From contig OY725497.1 of the NCBI GenBank assembly GCA_963281255.1, positions 992,001 through 1,056,000 on the forward strand: a stretch of DNA of 64,000 nt, read 5' to 3'. This DNA comes from Aphrocallistes beatrix. Lineage: Eukaryota > Porifera > Hexactinellida > Sceptrulophora > Aphrocallistidae. The stretch's first letter is position 1, and every line of letters starts with the position of its first letter. The translations under genes and the position numbers were made by a program. Under the pieces are notes generated by a model. That model saw only the letters and a list, made by a program, of their open reading frames with translations, was not told where the DNA came from and ran no database searches. Of the stretch, positions 18,744 to 28,643 are shown one piece after another.

Positions 18744-19958
18744 TTAGAGTTGTAGTCTCTCTGCATTATCTGATTGCAATAGCATCTTGATGCGTACAAT
18801 TTCAAGTCGAAGTCGATTCAACTCGTTCAGTCCATTGATAGAGTAGGCAAATAGAATCAAGAATGTGATTAGAACGACGAGTACTGCAATCAATCCGAAC
18901 AGAAAGTAGGTTAGCATCCATTGTATATCAAAAGCTAACGAAGCTAGGATATACCCTATAGGAATTGCGATGAGAAGAAACGTCAAGAAGGACATTCGAG
19001 AGAAAAGAAAGTATGCTGTTCCAAAATTAGATAATCGAGGACATTTGTGAACTTTCTTTTCCAGAATGTTTTTCGCCTCATGGAGAATGGTTAAATCGGG
19101 ATTCTGATTCTCACCTCGAGTGGATCCTTGGAGAGGTTTTAGCTGAAGCTCAACGTGTAAACCGAAATGATCAGAAAAACAAAAGGAATTTGTTTTCCTT
19201 TTGAATGCAACCGATTTGTGTAGAACCTCAAAATCGTTTTGAGAGGGGAGCATTACATAATCGATTCGCTTACTAACCAATTTAGGTGTGAAAAAGGAAC
19301 TTTCGGGCGAATTGAACGTATACGCATCTTCTTCACCCTTCCACAGATCTGAAAGCCCACCAAATTTGGTAATGATTTGGTACTCAACCGAGTCCGACAG
19401 GAGATTGAGATCACCAAGAAGAATCACATGCCCTCTCTTTGACTGCTGAACGAACTTAACTAGTTCAAACGCTTCCACAATGCGATGCTCTCGGTAGTCA
19501 TTTTTCGGATAATCAGCAACGAGGTGCGTGTTGTATACACTGACTATGCCGATTGGAGTAGATACGTAGCACACCCCAATGCCCTTACTCCCGTACCAAT
19601 CTCCATGAGTGACGTTCATCGGATCACTACAGAGAGTGTACTTGAAGAAATCTATCCCAATAATTGGGTATTTCGAAAATATCACTAAGCCAGACCCTAA
19701 AACTCCACTCCGGAAATAGTGGTGATATTTGAGGTTGGGACCAAAGTTATCTGGGTTGAGAATATTATCCATATATAAATCAGGTAGCCATACCTCTTGC
19801 AGTGCGAGAATATCATATTCGCATTGCTTGAGTGCTACGGTGAGGTTCTTCAGGCGAATTTGAGTCTTTTTTGCTATTTTCAAGTATTCAGGCATGAGCC
19901 AAGTGTTCAAGGTTGCTATGTTCAGATTAATTTCCTGACAAATTTCATTCTGATTCAT
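18744..19958 (-). CDS. SMPD2: Neutral sphingomyelinase 1-like (SMPD2)
   Basis: 404 residues in one exon. Residues 10-275 are an endonuclease/exonuclease/phosphatase fold: 'ATLNTWLMPEYL' (metal Asn), 'LALQEVWLPD' (metal Glu), 'FRSGVLGSGLVIFSKYPI', 'HGDWYGSKGIGV', 'THLVADYPKNDYREHR', 'ILLGDLNLLSDS' (Asp/Asn pair), 'RIDYVMLPS' and 'FSDHFGLHVEL' (catalytic Asp-His). Two adjacent transmembrane helices follow at about 320-340 and 345-370, the layout of SMPD2 with a C-terminal hairpin anchor in the ER. Family reaction: hydrolysis of sphingomyelin or lyso-PAF to ceramide or lysolipid plus phosphocholine, Mg-dependent. All active-site residues visible are intact. Confidence 0.93.
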   Translation of the reverse strand: MNQNEICQEINLNIATLNTWLMPEYLKIAKKTQIRLKNLTVALKQCEYDILALQEVWLPDLYMDNILNPDNFGPNLKYHHYFRSGVLGSGLVIFSKYPIIGIDFFKYTLCSDPMNVTHGDWYGSKGIGVCYVSTPIGIVSVYNTHLVADYPKNDYREHRIVEAFELVKFVQQSKRGHVILLGDLNLLSDSVEYQIITKFGGLSDLWKGEEDAYTFNSPESSFFTPKLVSKRIDYVMLPSQNDFEVLHKSVAFKRKTNSFCFSDHFGLHVELQLKPLQGSTRGENQNPDLTILHEAKNILEKKVHKCPRLSNFGTAYFLFSRMSFLTFLLIAIPIGYILASLAFDIQWMLTYFLFGLIAVLVVLITFLILFAYSINGLNELNRLRLEIVRIKMLLQSDNAERLQL

Positions 19959-20733
19959 TTCCGAGTTCTCTTAGCTTAGCTTCTAAATTGTAATAAGTCA
20001 ATTTATTATTAATAAAATGTATAACAGAAGTTATTCAAGTTCAAACCTCAGGGATCAGCAAATAAATACCAAGGTCTTCAGACCGTCCAATTCGGCGCGA
20101 TTAAGGTACAATTTCCACAATCTCTTGAGACGAGGAACACACCCCACTTAAGAGCGGTGGGATTGAAACACCAGGCACTACGATGCATTAAACTTTCATA
20201 TTTTCTCTACTGTTTGCATTCATTCAATTAAAAATAATAAATATGTATCATGTGTCTTGGTCAGGAGATAAGGCAATCACGATGTACGGCAAATATGCCA
20301 GATACTGGAAAATCTGTTTTACAAAAAAATCACATTTTGCCAAGTTCATCTCAAAAATAGAATATTTATTCCTTGCCGTATTAAAATACAAAAAGGGCTC
20401 TCTCTCTGGCACTTTTGCCGTATTTCATTTTATTCAAGTCATGGATAAAAATGAGAAATCAGATTGATCGGGGCAAATGTAGTGATTTTGCTTTCTAGAA
20501 AAATAGCACCACAAGCTCGTATTAAAACCAACTAGCAAATTAATTATTCTTCCCTAAATGATTTCATTTAGGATGTAATACACTTATGTGAGTATTTTTA
20601 AATTAGTTTAACACAACAAATCATCGTTTAACCTGAGTGATAAATTTCTGATAAATCTTAATTAATAACTCAAAACATCCGAAATATTTAGAACCTAATG
20701 GAAATACCTCACCAATTTTGAATGTAGAGGATT

Positions 20734-21282
20734 TCACTTTTTTGGTACTTGTAGACCTTTATGCATTGCAATATTCGTAACAAGAGTTATGAATGGTTCC
20801 CGCAAAGTTTCCCTGCTAGTGAGTGTGATCTCATACGTCTTCAACTTCTGCATGTCAGCCCAATGAACAGTGCTTAATTGGTCCACTTGTCTCAGGTCTT
20901 CATAGTCAGAATGAGTGCCAAGGATTATTATAGGAATATCTCTATGACGATCTGAAATACTCTTTCGTAGATGGATTACAGATTCGAATGTAGATTTCTC
21001 TGTAATATTGTAAGTCAACACAATCCCTTCTGCAATAGATATATAATGTTCTATAAGAAAATCATCTTGTAGACATTTCCCTGAAGTGTCGAAAAGACAA
21101 ATTCTGTACCAGGAACCCTTTCCAATGTCTATATCTGCTTTGTAAATGTCTTCAATGGTAGGAGGAATATCTTTTGTCTCAATGATATGATTCCCGTAAA
21201 TTAGATGCTGGATTATTCCAGTCTTCCCAGTTCCACTTTCGCCCATTACTACTATTTTAAACGGTTTATGAAGATCTGCCAT
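20734..21282 (-). CDS. NKIRAS: kappaB-Ras GTPase (NF-kappaB inhibitor-interacting Ras-like)
   Basis: 182 residues. The P-loop is 'GESGTGKTG' (residues 14-22), followed by 'HLIYGNHII' and 'IEDIYKADI', which match the YGNH and EDIY signatures of vertebrate NKIRAS1/2. G3 is 'FDTSGK', G4 reads 'GTHSDYEDLRQVD' (THSD in place of NKxD) and 'SRETLREPF' matches the LLEPF of the family. There is no C-terminal CaaX, as in known kappaB-Ras. Family role: binds the IkappaB PEST region and RalGAP, restraining NF-kappaB and Ral. The altered G4 suggests weak or changed nucleotide specificity. Confidence 0.88.
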   Translation of the reverse strand: MADLHKPFKIVVMGESGTGKTGIIQHLIYGNHIIETKDIPPTIEDIYKADIDIGKGSWYRICLFDTSGKCLQDDFLIEHYISIAEGIVLTYNITEKSTFESVIHLRKSISDRHRDIPIIILGTHSDYEDLRQVDQLSTVHWADMQKLKTYEITLTSRETLREPFITLVTNIAMHKGLQVPKK

Positions 21283-23530
21283 TCTTTGCTAGCTATCTCA
21301 AGGAAAAGATTAGATAAACTATTTAATTGAAGTATTATACAATAACAAACATATTGTAGTACATACACAAGAAGAAAAAGCAAGAAGCCATTTTACAAAT
21401 TCTTTTTTTTCATTCTGTCAATATGTACAATGATTTTGTGAAGATATTTGATGCTAACAAGTGAAGTGCTCAATTTTATGAAATCAGTTTAATTAGTCTT
21501 AATTAAACTGCGCTGAGAGTATAGAGAGCATTTAACAAGACAGATAAGATGAGAAGGGATTAACTATGTAGGATAGAGTCTCCGTTACGCCGTCTGCAGA
21601 CCGCAGGATAATACCCTGTGAGTAATATACAATTTATAAATCTTCTAAATAAATAAAAGTAACATATCATAGCAGTGTTATTAAACTACGACAAGTAGTA
21701 TTAGTGGTAAGAAATTGATGCCTCCTAATGCTACCGCTAAGATATATTGCTAGATCAACGCTAAACCCTTAATAATCTTTCTAATATATCTGCACACTAA
21801 CTGGCTGCAGTTATAATGCGAAATGCCATGATTGGGATTATTTTGTCTAAGATGTGTGGTGAAAGATCTCTCTAACTAAATTACTCATTTTTCGGGGGTT
21901 GCTAATTGCTAAGAATAAAGGTGTATTTTATGATTGTACATGGATTTCTCAATGTTCAGGTCCGGAGAGTTGGCAAGTCAAATATCTTTAGACCAAAAGT
22001 TGCGAACGCGGTCCTTTTGAGTTATTCATGAATTCGATAGGCGAAGATGCCGTGGCGCTATATTGTATAAAGTAAAACAGACGTTTTGAAATAGTTTTGG
22101 CCCAGATAGAGAAACTATTCTCCAGGCCGATGCAATATTATTATTATTGTATTTTCGAGAATCTCTTCTATATTATATGTTCTAAATGGAGTACTTTCAT
22201 GACTATCAGACTTAAGGAGGGCATCAACTTCTTAACGCCATGTACAGCACTATTTCTATGCTAATCTGGTCTAGTTCTCTGTTGACTACTCTCAAGATCA
22301 AAATATCATAGCTCTCCAAATTAAAAATATCTGATTTGTACAGATCTGCTGGTATACTTAATCTATACATAAATCTCCTTCCTTATCTTGATTCTGGTCG
22401 ATATGGAAGACTGCTCTCTAGAGTAATGCGTATTATTTCTGTACCCTAATTAGCACAAATTAAAGTACAATGGTAACGTCAGTTGCAATCCAATCCAACA
22501 CTTTAAACTTAAGAACGGTATAAGCAAATATATTCATGTATGCATAAAAGTTCAGCATCGATTAAGCCAAAAGGATAAGGAAAAACAAAAAAATTGCATC
22601 CCTCTTTTTTCTGGTCAAATAACAGACACAATTTGCATAATCAGTTAATAAGTATAGAGGGTGCGGGGATTTACATATGTATCTATTTTTTTTGAATGGA
22701 CAACTTGAAGATCAAAACTAGGGAGATGCCAGCTCTTCCGAGAATTTCCAAGTAAGTAGAGTAGTTTTAGTAGGGAACAACTCAGAAATTTCTATTGCAA
22801 CAAAAAGAATTTCCCTTTCAAAAACAACTAAGAAATTCCTTATTCTTGATATACTTTCTAATGGATTGGATGAATAAGGTGTGACTAAGGTAAGATATTA
22901 ATTCGTTGTATGACAAATATATGCTCGCCAAATATAGTCAATAAACACATTAAAAGAAATGTCAGAAAATAGGCATTATATTATATTTTGTATATGAACC
23001 GATTTTTATTTCGGAGTTGGAGCGAGATAGCGCTGGTAAAAGGTAAATTAAAAATAAATTCGAAGTGAAAGCTGAAGGGCTTTCCTATTATAGGTAGGGT
23101 GCGCCTTCTAAATTTGAGTGCTTAATGCAATGTTTAAGCAACACATTAAATGAATAGCTATAGAAGTACAACTACCATTCTCGCAAGAAGAAATAAAGGA
23201 ACATTTACAGAGCAGAAGTGGGGGGGCACACATATTAATTAAAATACTCCATATGATATAAATAACTAATTCAAGCTATTAGTTCTATAAATAGACTCAG
23301 GACACGTGAGCTTTTATTTGAAGTACAACTGCTTCAATTAAAGTTCACAATTATGTGGCTAAGATCAAATAATCAATTTATTAGAAGGTGCAACCTAATC
23401 AGTTTAGGCTATCTAGAGTCAGTAAATTGAGAAATAATACACACATATTGAAAGTTATTTCGTATTTAATTATACATCTGCATTGTACATACTGAAAGAA
23501 GATTATTTGTTTATGAGCTAATAATGCTGA
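21283..23530. other. 2.2-kb gene-poor stretch
   Basis: AT-rich with no convincing open frame, tRNA or repeat family on either strand. Part of it must hold the kappaB-Ras promoter (adjacent to 21282) and the bZIP promoter. Confidence 0.5.
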
Positions 23531-23538
23531 TACTCTCG

Positions 23539-23547
23539 TATATATAG
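23539..23547 (+). promoter_or_regulatory. Candidate TATA box of the bZIP gene
   Basis: TATATATAG stands 61-69 bp before the ATG at 23608, giving a plausible leader of 30-40 nt. Positional inference only. Confidence 0.4.
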
Positions 23548-23607
23548 AGGAGAACTTAGCCTAAGTAAACAACAATAAAGAAATCAAGTAAACAAATAAG
23601 TAAACAA

Positions 23608-24045
23608 ATGGCAGCAACGCATATTTCTAATGAATATTGTCGAAATTTGTTGGAAGAATCTAGATTGAGGATCACATCCATAGCTACTCCAGAAAAGTGC
23701 AGAGCATGTACCTTAATCATGAAACCATCAGCTATTTCCAAAATTAACAAGGCATTCCTTGACCATATTGATTTAATCAAACTAGTGGAGATAAAGAAAA
23801 ACGAGTTCAGTAAGATTATCAATTGCAACGTACTGACGGAGGAAGAAGTTGATTTTATCAAGGAAGCAAGAAGGAAGATGATCAATAGAAAATCTGCTGG
23901 GATAGCTAGAGAGAGACAAAAGTGCGAGTTTAGAAACTTAGAATGTAGCGTTGACAGTTTGAAAGAAACCAAACGATCACTAGTGAAAGAAAAGAGACAA
24001 TTGCAAAAAGAGATTGAATATTACAGGAACAGATTGCAGACATAA
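23608..24045 (+). CDS. Small CNC/Bach-like bZIP protein
   Basis: 145 residues, intronless. Residues 70-140 read 'NVLTEEEVDFIKEARRKMIN' then 'RKSAGIARERQKCEFRNLEC', which fits the bZIP rule: Asn, then Arg eight positions later, then Leu at +18, +25, +32 and +39. The preceding 'LVEIKKNEFSKIINCNVLTE' resembles the CNC extension of Bach/Nrf proteins (compare 'LTPEQLDFIHDVRRRSKNR' in Bach). CNC factors dimerise with small Maf and bind antioxidant-type elements. This one lacks BTB, Neh and transactivation domains; residues 1-60 ('CRACTLIMKP') are unassigned. It may act as a dimer partner or repressor. An AATAAA lies at 24178-24183. Confidence 0.8.
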   Translation: MAATHISNEYCRNLLEESRLRITSIATPEKCRACTLIMKPSAISKINKAFLDHIDLIKLVEIKKNEFSKIINCNVLTEEEVDFIKEARRKMINRKSAGIARERQKCEFRNLECSVDSLKETKRSLVKEKRQLQKEIEYYRNRLQT

Positions 24046-24177
24046 AATGATAGATCAAGAAACAGATTCACTTATTTATGAAACAGCATTAATTAAGTAT
24101 AGCCAGGCAGTATATTATATAGGATTAATCTTGTTGTACTAATGAGAGATGTATACCCAATTTACTCATTTATCTGA

Positions 24178-24183
24178 AATAAA
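24178..24183 (+). terminator. Candidate poly-A signal of the bZIP gene
   Basis: AATAAA lies 133 bp after the stop codon of the bZIP frame. Confidence 0.4.
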
Positions 24184-24994
24184 ATTGAGAATAAAAGGAA
24201 TTCAAATCATCCGAAACTAAATAAATTGAGTGAAGCAATTGCTATGAGATATATCCAATCTGAAGATGAGTTAGTGTTGAAATCATACATTCGTGTCTAC
24301 GTTTGGATATTGGTGCAACTAATCTGAGAGTTGGAGACACATGCAGCTGGCAGGTGACCTAAAATACTCCTCAGCCGCTGATTGTGCTTGCGATATTTCT
24401 TTTTAAATGCATCATCATTAAGACATACTCTTGCGGACAAACCGTATTGCGTATTCTTTGGAACTTATAAAATGCAGACTGTATTTTGACGCAGGACGAA
24501 CAGTGTTTGCGAATTTAATGAAACTTTTGTCTATATAAACAAAATAAATATTGTAGAAACAAAATTTTGTGATAAAGAATCATGATAACTTCTCACTGAT
24601 CAGTGATAGGGAAATTACTGATTGAAATTTTAACTTTATTTCAAAGTGTTATTGAATGCTCATGTTAAGGGCGTATGTAGGTAGAACATAAATTGGATAG
24701 CAAATTTGTGTAGTCAACTAACATGATTACTTTCAGAATAAGCTTATTTAAACAAGAAAAGTATCAAAATAATACGACTAATAAGCAAATATTAATAATT
24801 AGAAAAGTCACGATAGTGTTCCAACTTGAGTACATCCCTAACGCTTCAAAAAGAATCAACTCCATAAAAATATTCATCATCAAAAATTTAGATTAAAAAC
24901 AAAAATTTCATAGACCAATTTTCAAAATATGAAAGCATAAAGCTTCATTTACAAAGTAAACAAATCCTATATCAGAATTGTGATAAAACAATTC

Positions 24995-25588
24995 CTATAA
25001 AAGGGAGCAGCAGCTGACTGAACGTTGAGACGTCATTGGCGGTCTATGAAGATCGATTGAATCAACTAGAGTATTACGTCCTTTATTGTGAAACTTCTCG
25101 ACTAAGAAATTCAATATTTCATTACAACCCTGACCTGTTTTAGCTGAAACTTGAAAACTAATTTCGGGTTTAAGTATGCTTTTAATTCGTCGCAGGAGAT
25201 CTCCTCTGTACGCTTGTCCCAGCAGATCAATCTTATTGCCAACAAGAATAGACACATAATTATCTCCAATCACGTCAAATTTCTGCTTCCAAGTTTCCAA
25301 ACTGTAGAGCGAATCCTGATCGCTTAAATCATAAACGAAAATTACACTCTGCACAGATCGAAAGAAGCTGGAAGGAAATTGTGAGCCGACTGTCTCAAAC
25401 CCACTTGTATCCTGAAAAGCGAAACATACTTTCTTTGAACGATATTCGAAATCTTTACGCCCCAAATCGACCGACTGAGTGAAGGAAACATCGTAAATAA
25501 ACTTATCACTGATGAAGCGATGGAAGAGAGAAGTCTTCCCTACCCCAACATCGCCAAGAAAAGCTATCTTAACCTCTGGAATACTCAT
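24995..25588 (-). CDS. Rab-type small GTPase
   Basis: 197 residues. G1 is 'GDVGVGKTS' (residues 12-20), G3 'QDTSGFE' (Ser replacing the usual Ala of DTAG), G4 'GNKIDL' and G5 'SAKTG'. The switch region 'FTQSVDLGRKDFEYRSKKV' follows the Rab pattern (position of IGVDF). The C-terminus 'SVSCCSLL' has a double cysteine suitable for geranylgeranylation. It is a membrane-traffic GTPase, but the effector loop is too divergent to name a subfamily, although 'SFFRSVQSVIFVYDLSDQ' is Rab6/Rab18-like. Seen: all nucleotide motifs. Inferred: membrane anchoring. Confidence 0.85.
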   Translation of the reverse strand: MSIPEVKIAFLGDVGVGKTSLFHRFISDKFIYDVSFTQSVDLGRKDFEYRSKKVCFAFQDTSGFETVGSQFPSSFFRSVQSVIFVYDLSDQDSLYSLETWKQKFDVIGDNYVSILVGNKIDLLGQAYRGDLLRRIKSILKPEISFQVSAKTGQGCNEILNFLVEKFHNKGRNTLVDSIDLHRPPMTSQRSVSCCSLL

Positions 25589-28500
25589 GTAAATAAGAAT
25601 CTAGAAATATATATATATATATAAAATGAAGGAGCGAATAGTTAATGGTGTGATAGCAATATATAATATAGATAAGATAATCTTCATTTGATTGCAAAAT
25701 CACTGTATTGATTACATGTACATTATAGAGGCCCATATCATTTTGATAAATTGTTTGAGATTTGCAATTCGACTGAACTTGTCGACTTGCAAATATTTCA
25801 TCTGATACGATCATGTAAATTATGCCTTGATGATCTCGACGTCCTAAATACACATGACTTTCAAGTCTCACGTTTCAAAGAAAATGAATAGAAAGTGAAA
25901 TGAAATTAGCTTGTTAGAGAAATATGATTCTAAACAAATCTCTAAATTGAAAGTAGGAAAGAAATGGCTACTACTGAGAAAGCGATACACTACTTTCACT
26001 GTGATGCCATTATAATAATAAAGTCATGATGCAACGAGTAATTAAAATGAAAATAGAATTCAGATTAGGTTAGTGAAAATAGATGAAGCGGTTTTAAAAC
26101 GTATAATAACGAATGTATAATTAAACCATATAGAAAATTAAATGTCGCTGTGAAGTATTGAAGCAGAGATTATTATTCTAGACAGATTTTGTTAACTGAA
26201 AACACAGTTTTTTATCTATTATTAAATTTATTTCAAGAAATCATGTAAATAAAAAAGTTCCAGTGTTGTTCTAAATATAGAATCACTTTTAATTATTAGT
26301 TGGTTTGTTAATTTTAGAAATGAATTGATTGCGATAGTGAAGCAAATTCTCATTATTCGCAGACAATATCCAAACTAAAAATATAACATTTCAATAATCG
26401 CCCTCGTAACCCGGAAGTACATCAGGATATTCTAAATTTAAAAATTAATCAGTTATTAATTAATTAACCCCAGAGTGACAACATTTAATCTAAAAACTTT
26501 CGGGAGGTGCGTTTCTGTTTCTCGAAGTTGTATCAGAAAATCAGATAAACCGGATAAATTGTTAAATTAGGATTCTACAATTGTGGACTTGTGGTAGAAT
26601 TAAATATAATGTTTACCTATCTAAAGAATGAGGAGGACAAATAAGGTATTACTAACTCTATCAAAATCGTGTAGAAATATAGTTCAAGTTAATGTGGTGA
26701 AGGAAGAATGGTTTAAATTTAATGTTAAATAAATACTTATGTAACGAGAAGTAATGGGACCATAAAGGAAGGGATCATACCAGGATGTAGTGACCAGAAA
26801 AAGATGCAACAGTAATCTTACTGATTCATGCATGCATTGGATATACAATTTTGTCATTATTGATTGAAACAATAACATTCTTTCAAACCAGGAAAAATTG
26901 AGTATTAAAAATTACGAATAAAAAATGCTAAATATACATCATAGGGATGGGAGTAATGGTAAATTTCAGCACGGTCAATACGCTGGTTAATCTAGAAAAT
27001 CTGAATCTGAGTTAATCTCTTAAAGCGTTTTAAGAACAATTAACTTATGTATTGAATTGAACGGGAAATGTTTTGAAAAAATTGGCAAACATTCACCTGT
27101 AAAAAATAGAATTTTTACATCAGAAGATATTTCAATCAACTAGGATTAACAAACCACAGGTCAATGAATAGAAAAATGCGAAGATTGTATTGCAGATAGA
27201 ATCATGTGATCCCGAATATTATACCATATGTGAACAAGTATATAATCTGTTTCTTGATTAATTAATGCATGTTTGAGGTGAACCTTACTAAGCAGAGCAT
27301 ATGTTCGAGTAAATTGTTCATATGAAACAATCATCGTTATAATTTCATTTTTACTTTGAACAATAGAGAAGTTGTGCTAAAACTAAATAATAATGTGTTT
27401 CTGGTAACAGGCAACTTTTCAAAATGAAAGTACTTGAGAGAGACAAAAATCCCAAAAGTGAAATAATGTTCCAGATGATAAGAGAACATTGATTCACAGA
27501 AAGACCTATAAGCAAGTTATACACCCACGACATTAAAACTTGCAATGCCATAAGAATGCACTGTCATAATCGCTCAACAAAATTCAAAACAAAATTGAAA
27601 ATAAGATCAGATGGCTTTTATTTATGATTAGAATTTTAAAATTATTTCTAATAGTTAAAATTAAATATGGCAGACATTAATTTCAGAACTCACTCCTTGG
27701 AAATATTAATCGCATCATGGCGAGGGCTGTCGTGATGGGATCCGACATAAACCTCATTCAAATATGGACAATTATGAATATTTAAAATATTATATAGTTA
27801 AATAATGTGAAACGTCAGTGTAGGAGTGTTCAAATCCGAATTTGTTATATTTCGCATATGATAATATATTCGAAATATTATAGTGGAATGGGATTAGACT
27901 TTAAGCTTAAAAGCAAGCTTTACTTGCTGGCGCCTGCGCGGTTTACGGACACTGCGTGTCTACCAAAGACACCATGCAGACACCTCTCTCTCATCAATAA
28001 ATTTGCTAATTCTACAAAAGAGACTTTTCAAACGAGATTATGTGATACATCCCGAAAATATGATATTTTGAATATAATAATATGACAAAATTGAATACCT
28101 CATTAAATCTGAAAAATTCACAAAAAAAAATATTTCTCAATAAAATCTATAAAATCTACATAATTTCATATGCCAAAAAATAAAAAGATCACTTTCCCAT
28201 TAAAAGTGTGAAAATATGACCCATAAAGGATTTTATAAAGTAATTGTAAATTGGACTCAGAGGTAGTCAAGGGGGGCAACCATCATGAGACATTTTTAAC
28301 AGAAATCAGGAGACTTAAAATGTGCTTTGCTGAGTTTTCTGTTGCCTATTCGGGAATATTCGATACTAGCTGATGACCAGACTGTGAAATTTCGCAAGAT
28401 AGCGCGGATGGATACCCACGCCTCCATGCCAGAAGGGATTCTCCCTGTGGAGTTACACTAAAATACATAATAGGTGATTAATCTGATTATGGTGGTCTGA

Positions 28501-28617
28501 CGGGTCACATGGGTAATGGCTCATGGGTAGTTCATGTGAACTGTTACCACCGCGAATTTGTTAGAATTTGCACAACAGTACAAGTTGTGTCAGATTATAT
28601 TTGAGAAGAATAACTAA
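25589..28617. other. 3-kb gene-poor stretch
   Basis: AT-rich, including a (TA)n run at 25605-25623. Around 27925-27985 there is a GC-rich tract (GGCGCCTGCGCGG ... GACACTGCGTGTC) that may be a decayed Helitron-like 3' hairpin. No coding feature supported. Near 28618-28623 an AATAAA on the minus strand serves PHF20. Confidence 0.5.
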
Positions 28618-28623
28618 TTTATT
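28618..28623 (-). terminator. Candidate poly-A signal of PHF20
   Basis: On the minus strand AATAAA lies 21 bp past the PHF20 stop codon. Confidence 0.5.
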
Positions 28624-28643
28624 GCATTTATGTGTAGTTAATA

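Noticed and set aside
23556-23972. 138-codon minus-strand frame with hydrophobic content
   Set aside because: It is the complement of the bZIP gene, whose sense strand has a perfect bZIP signature.
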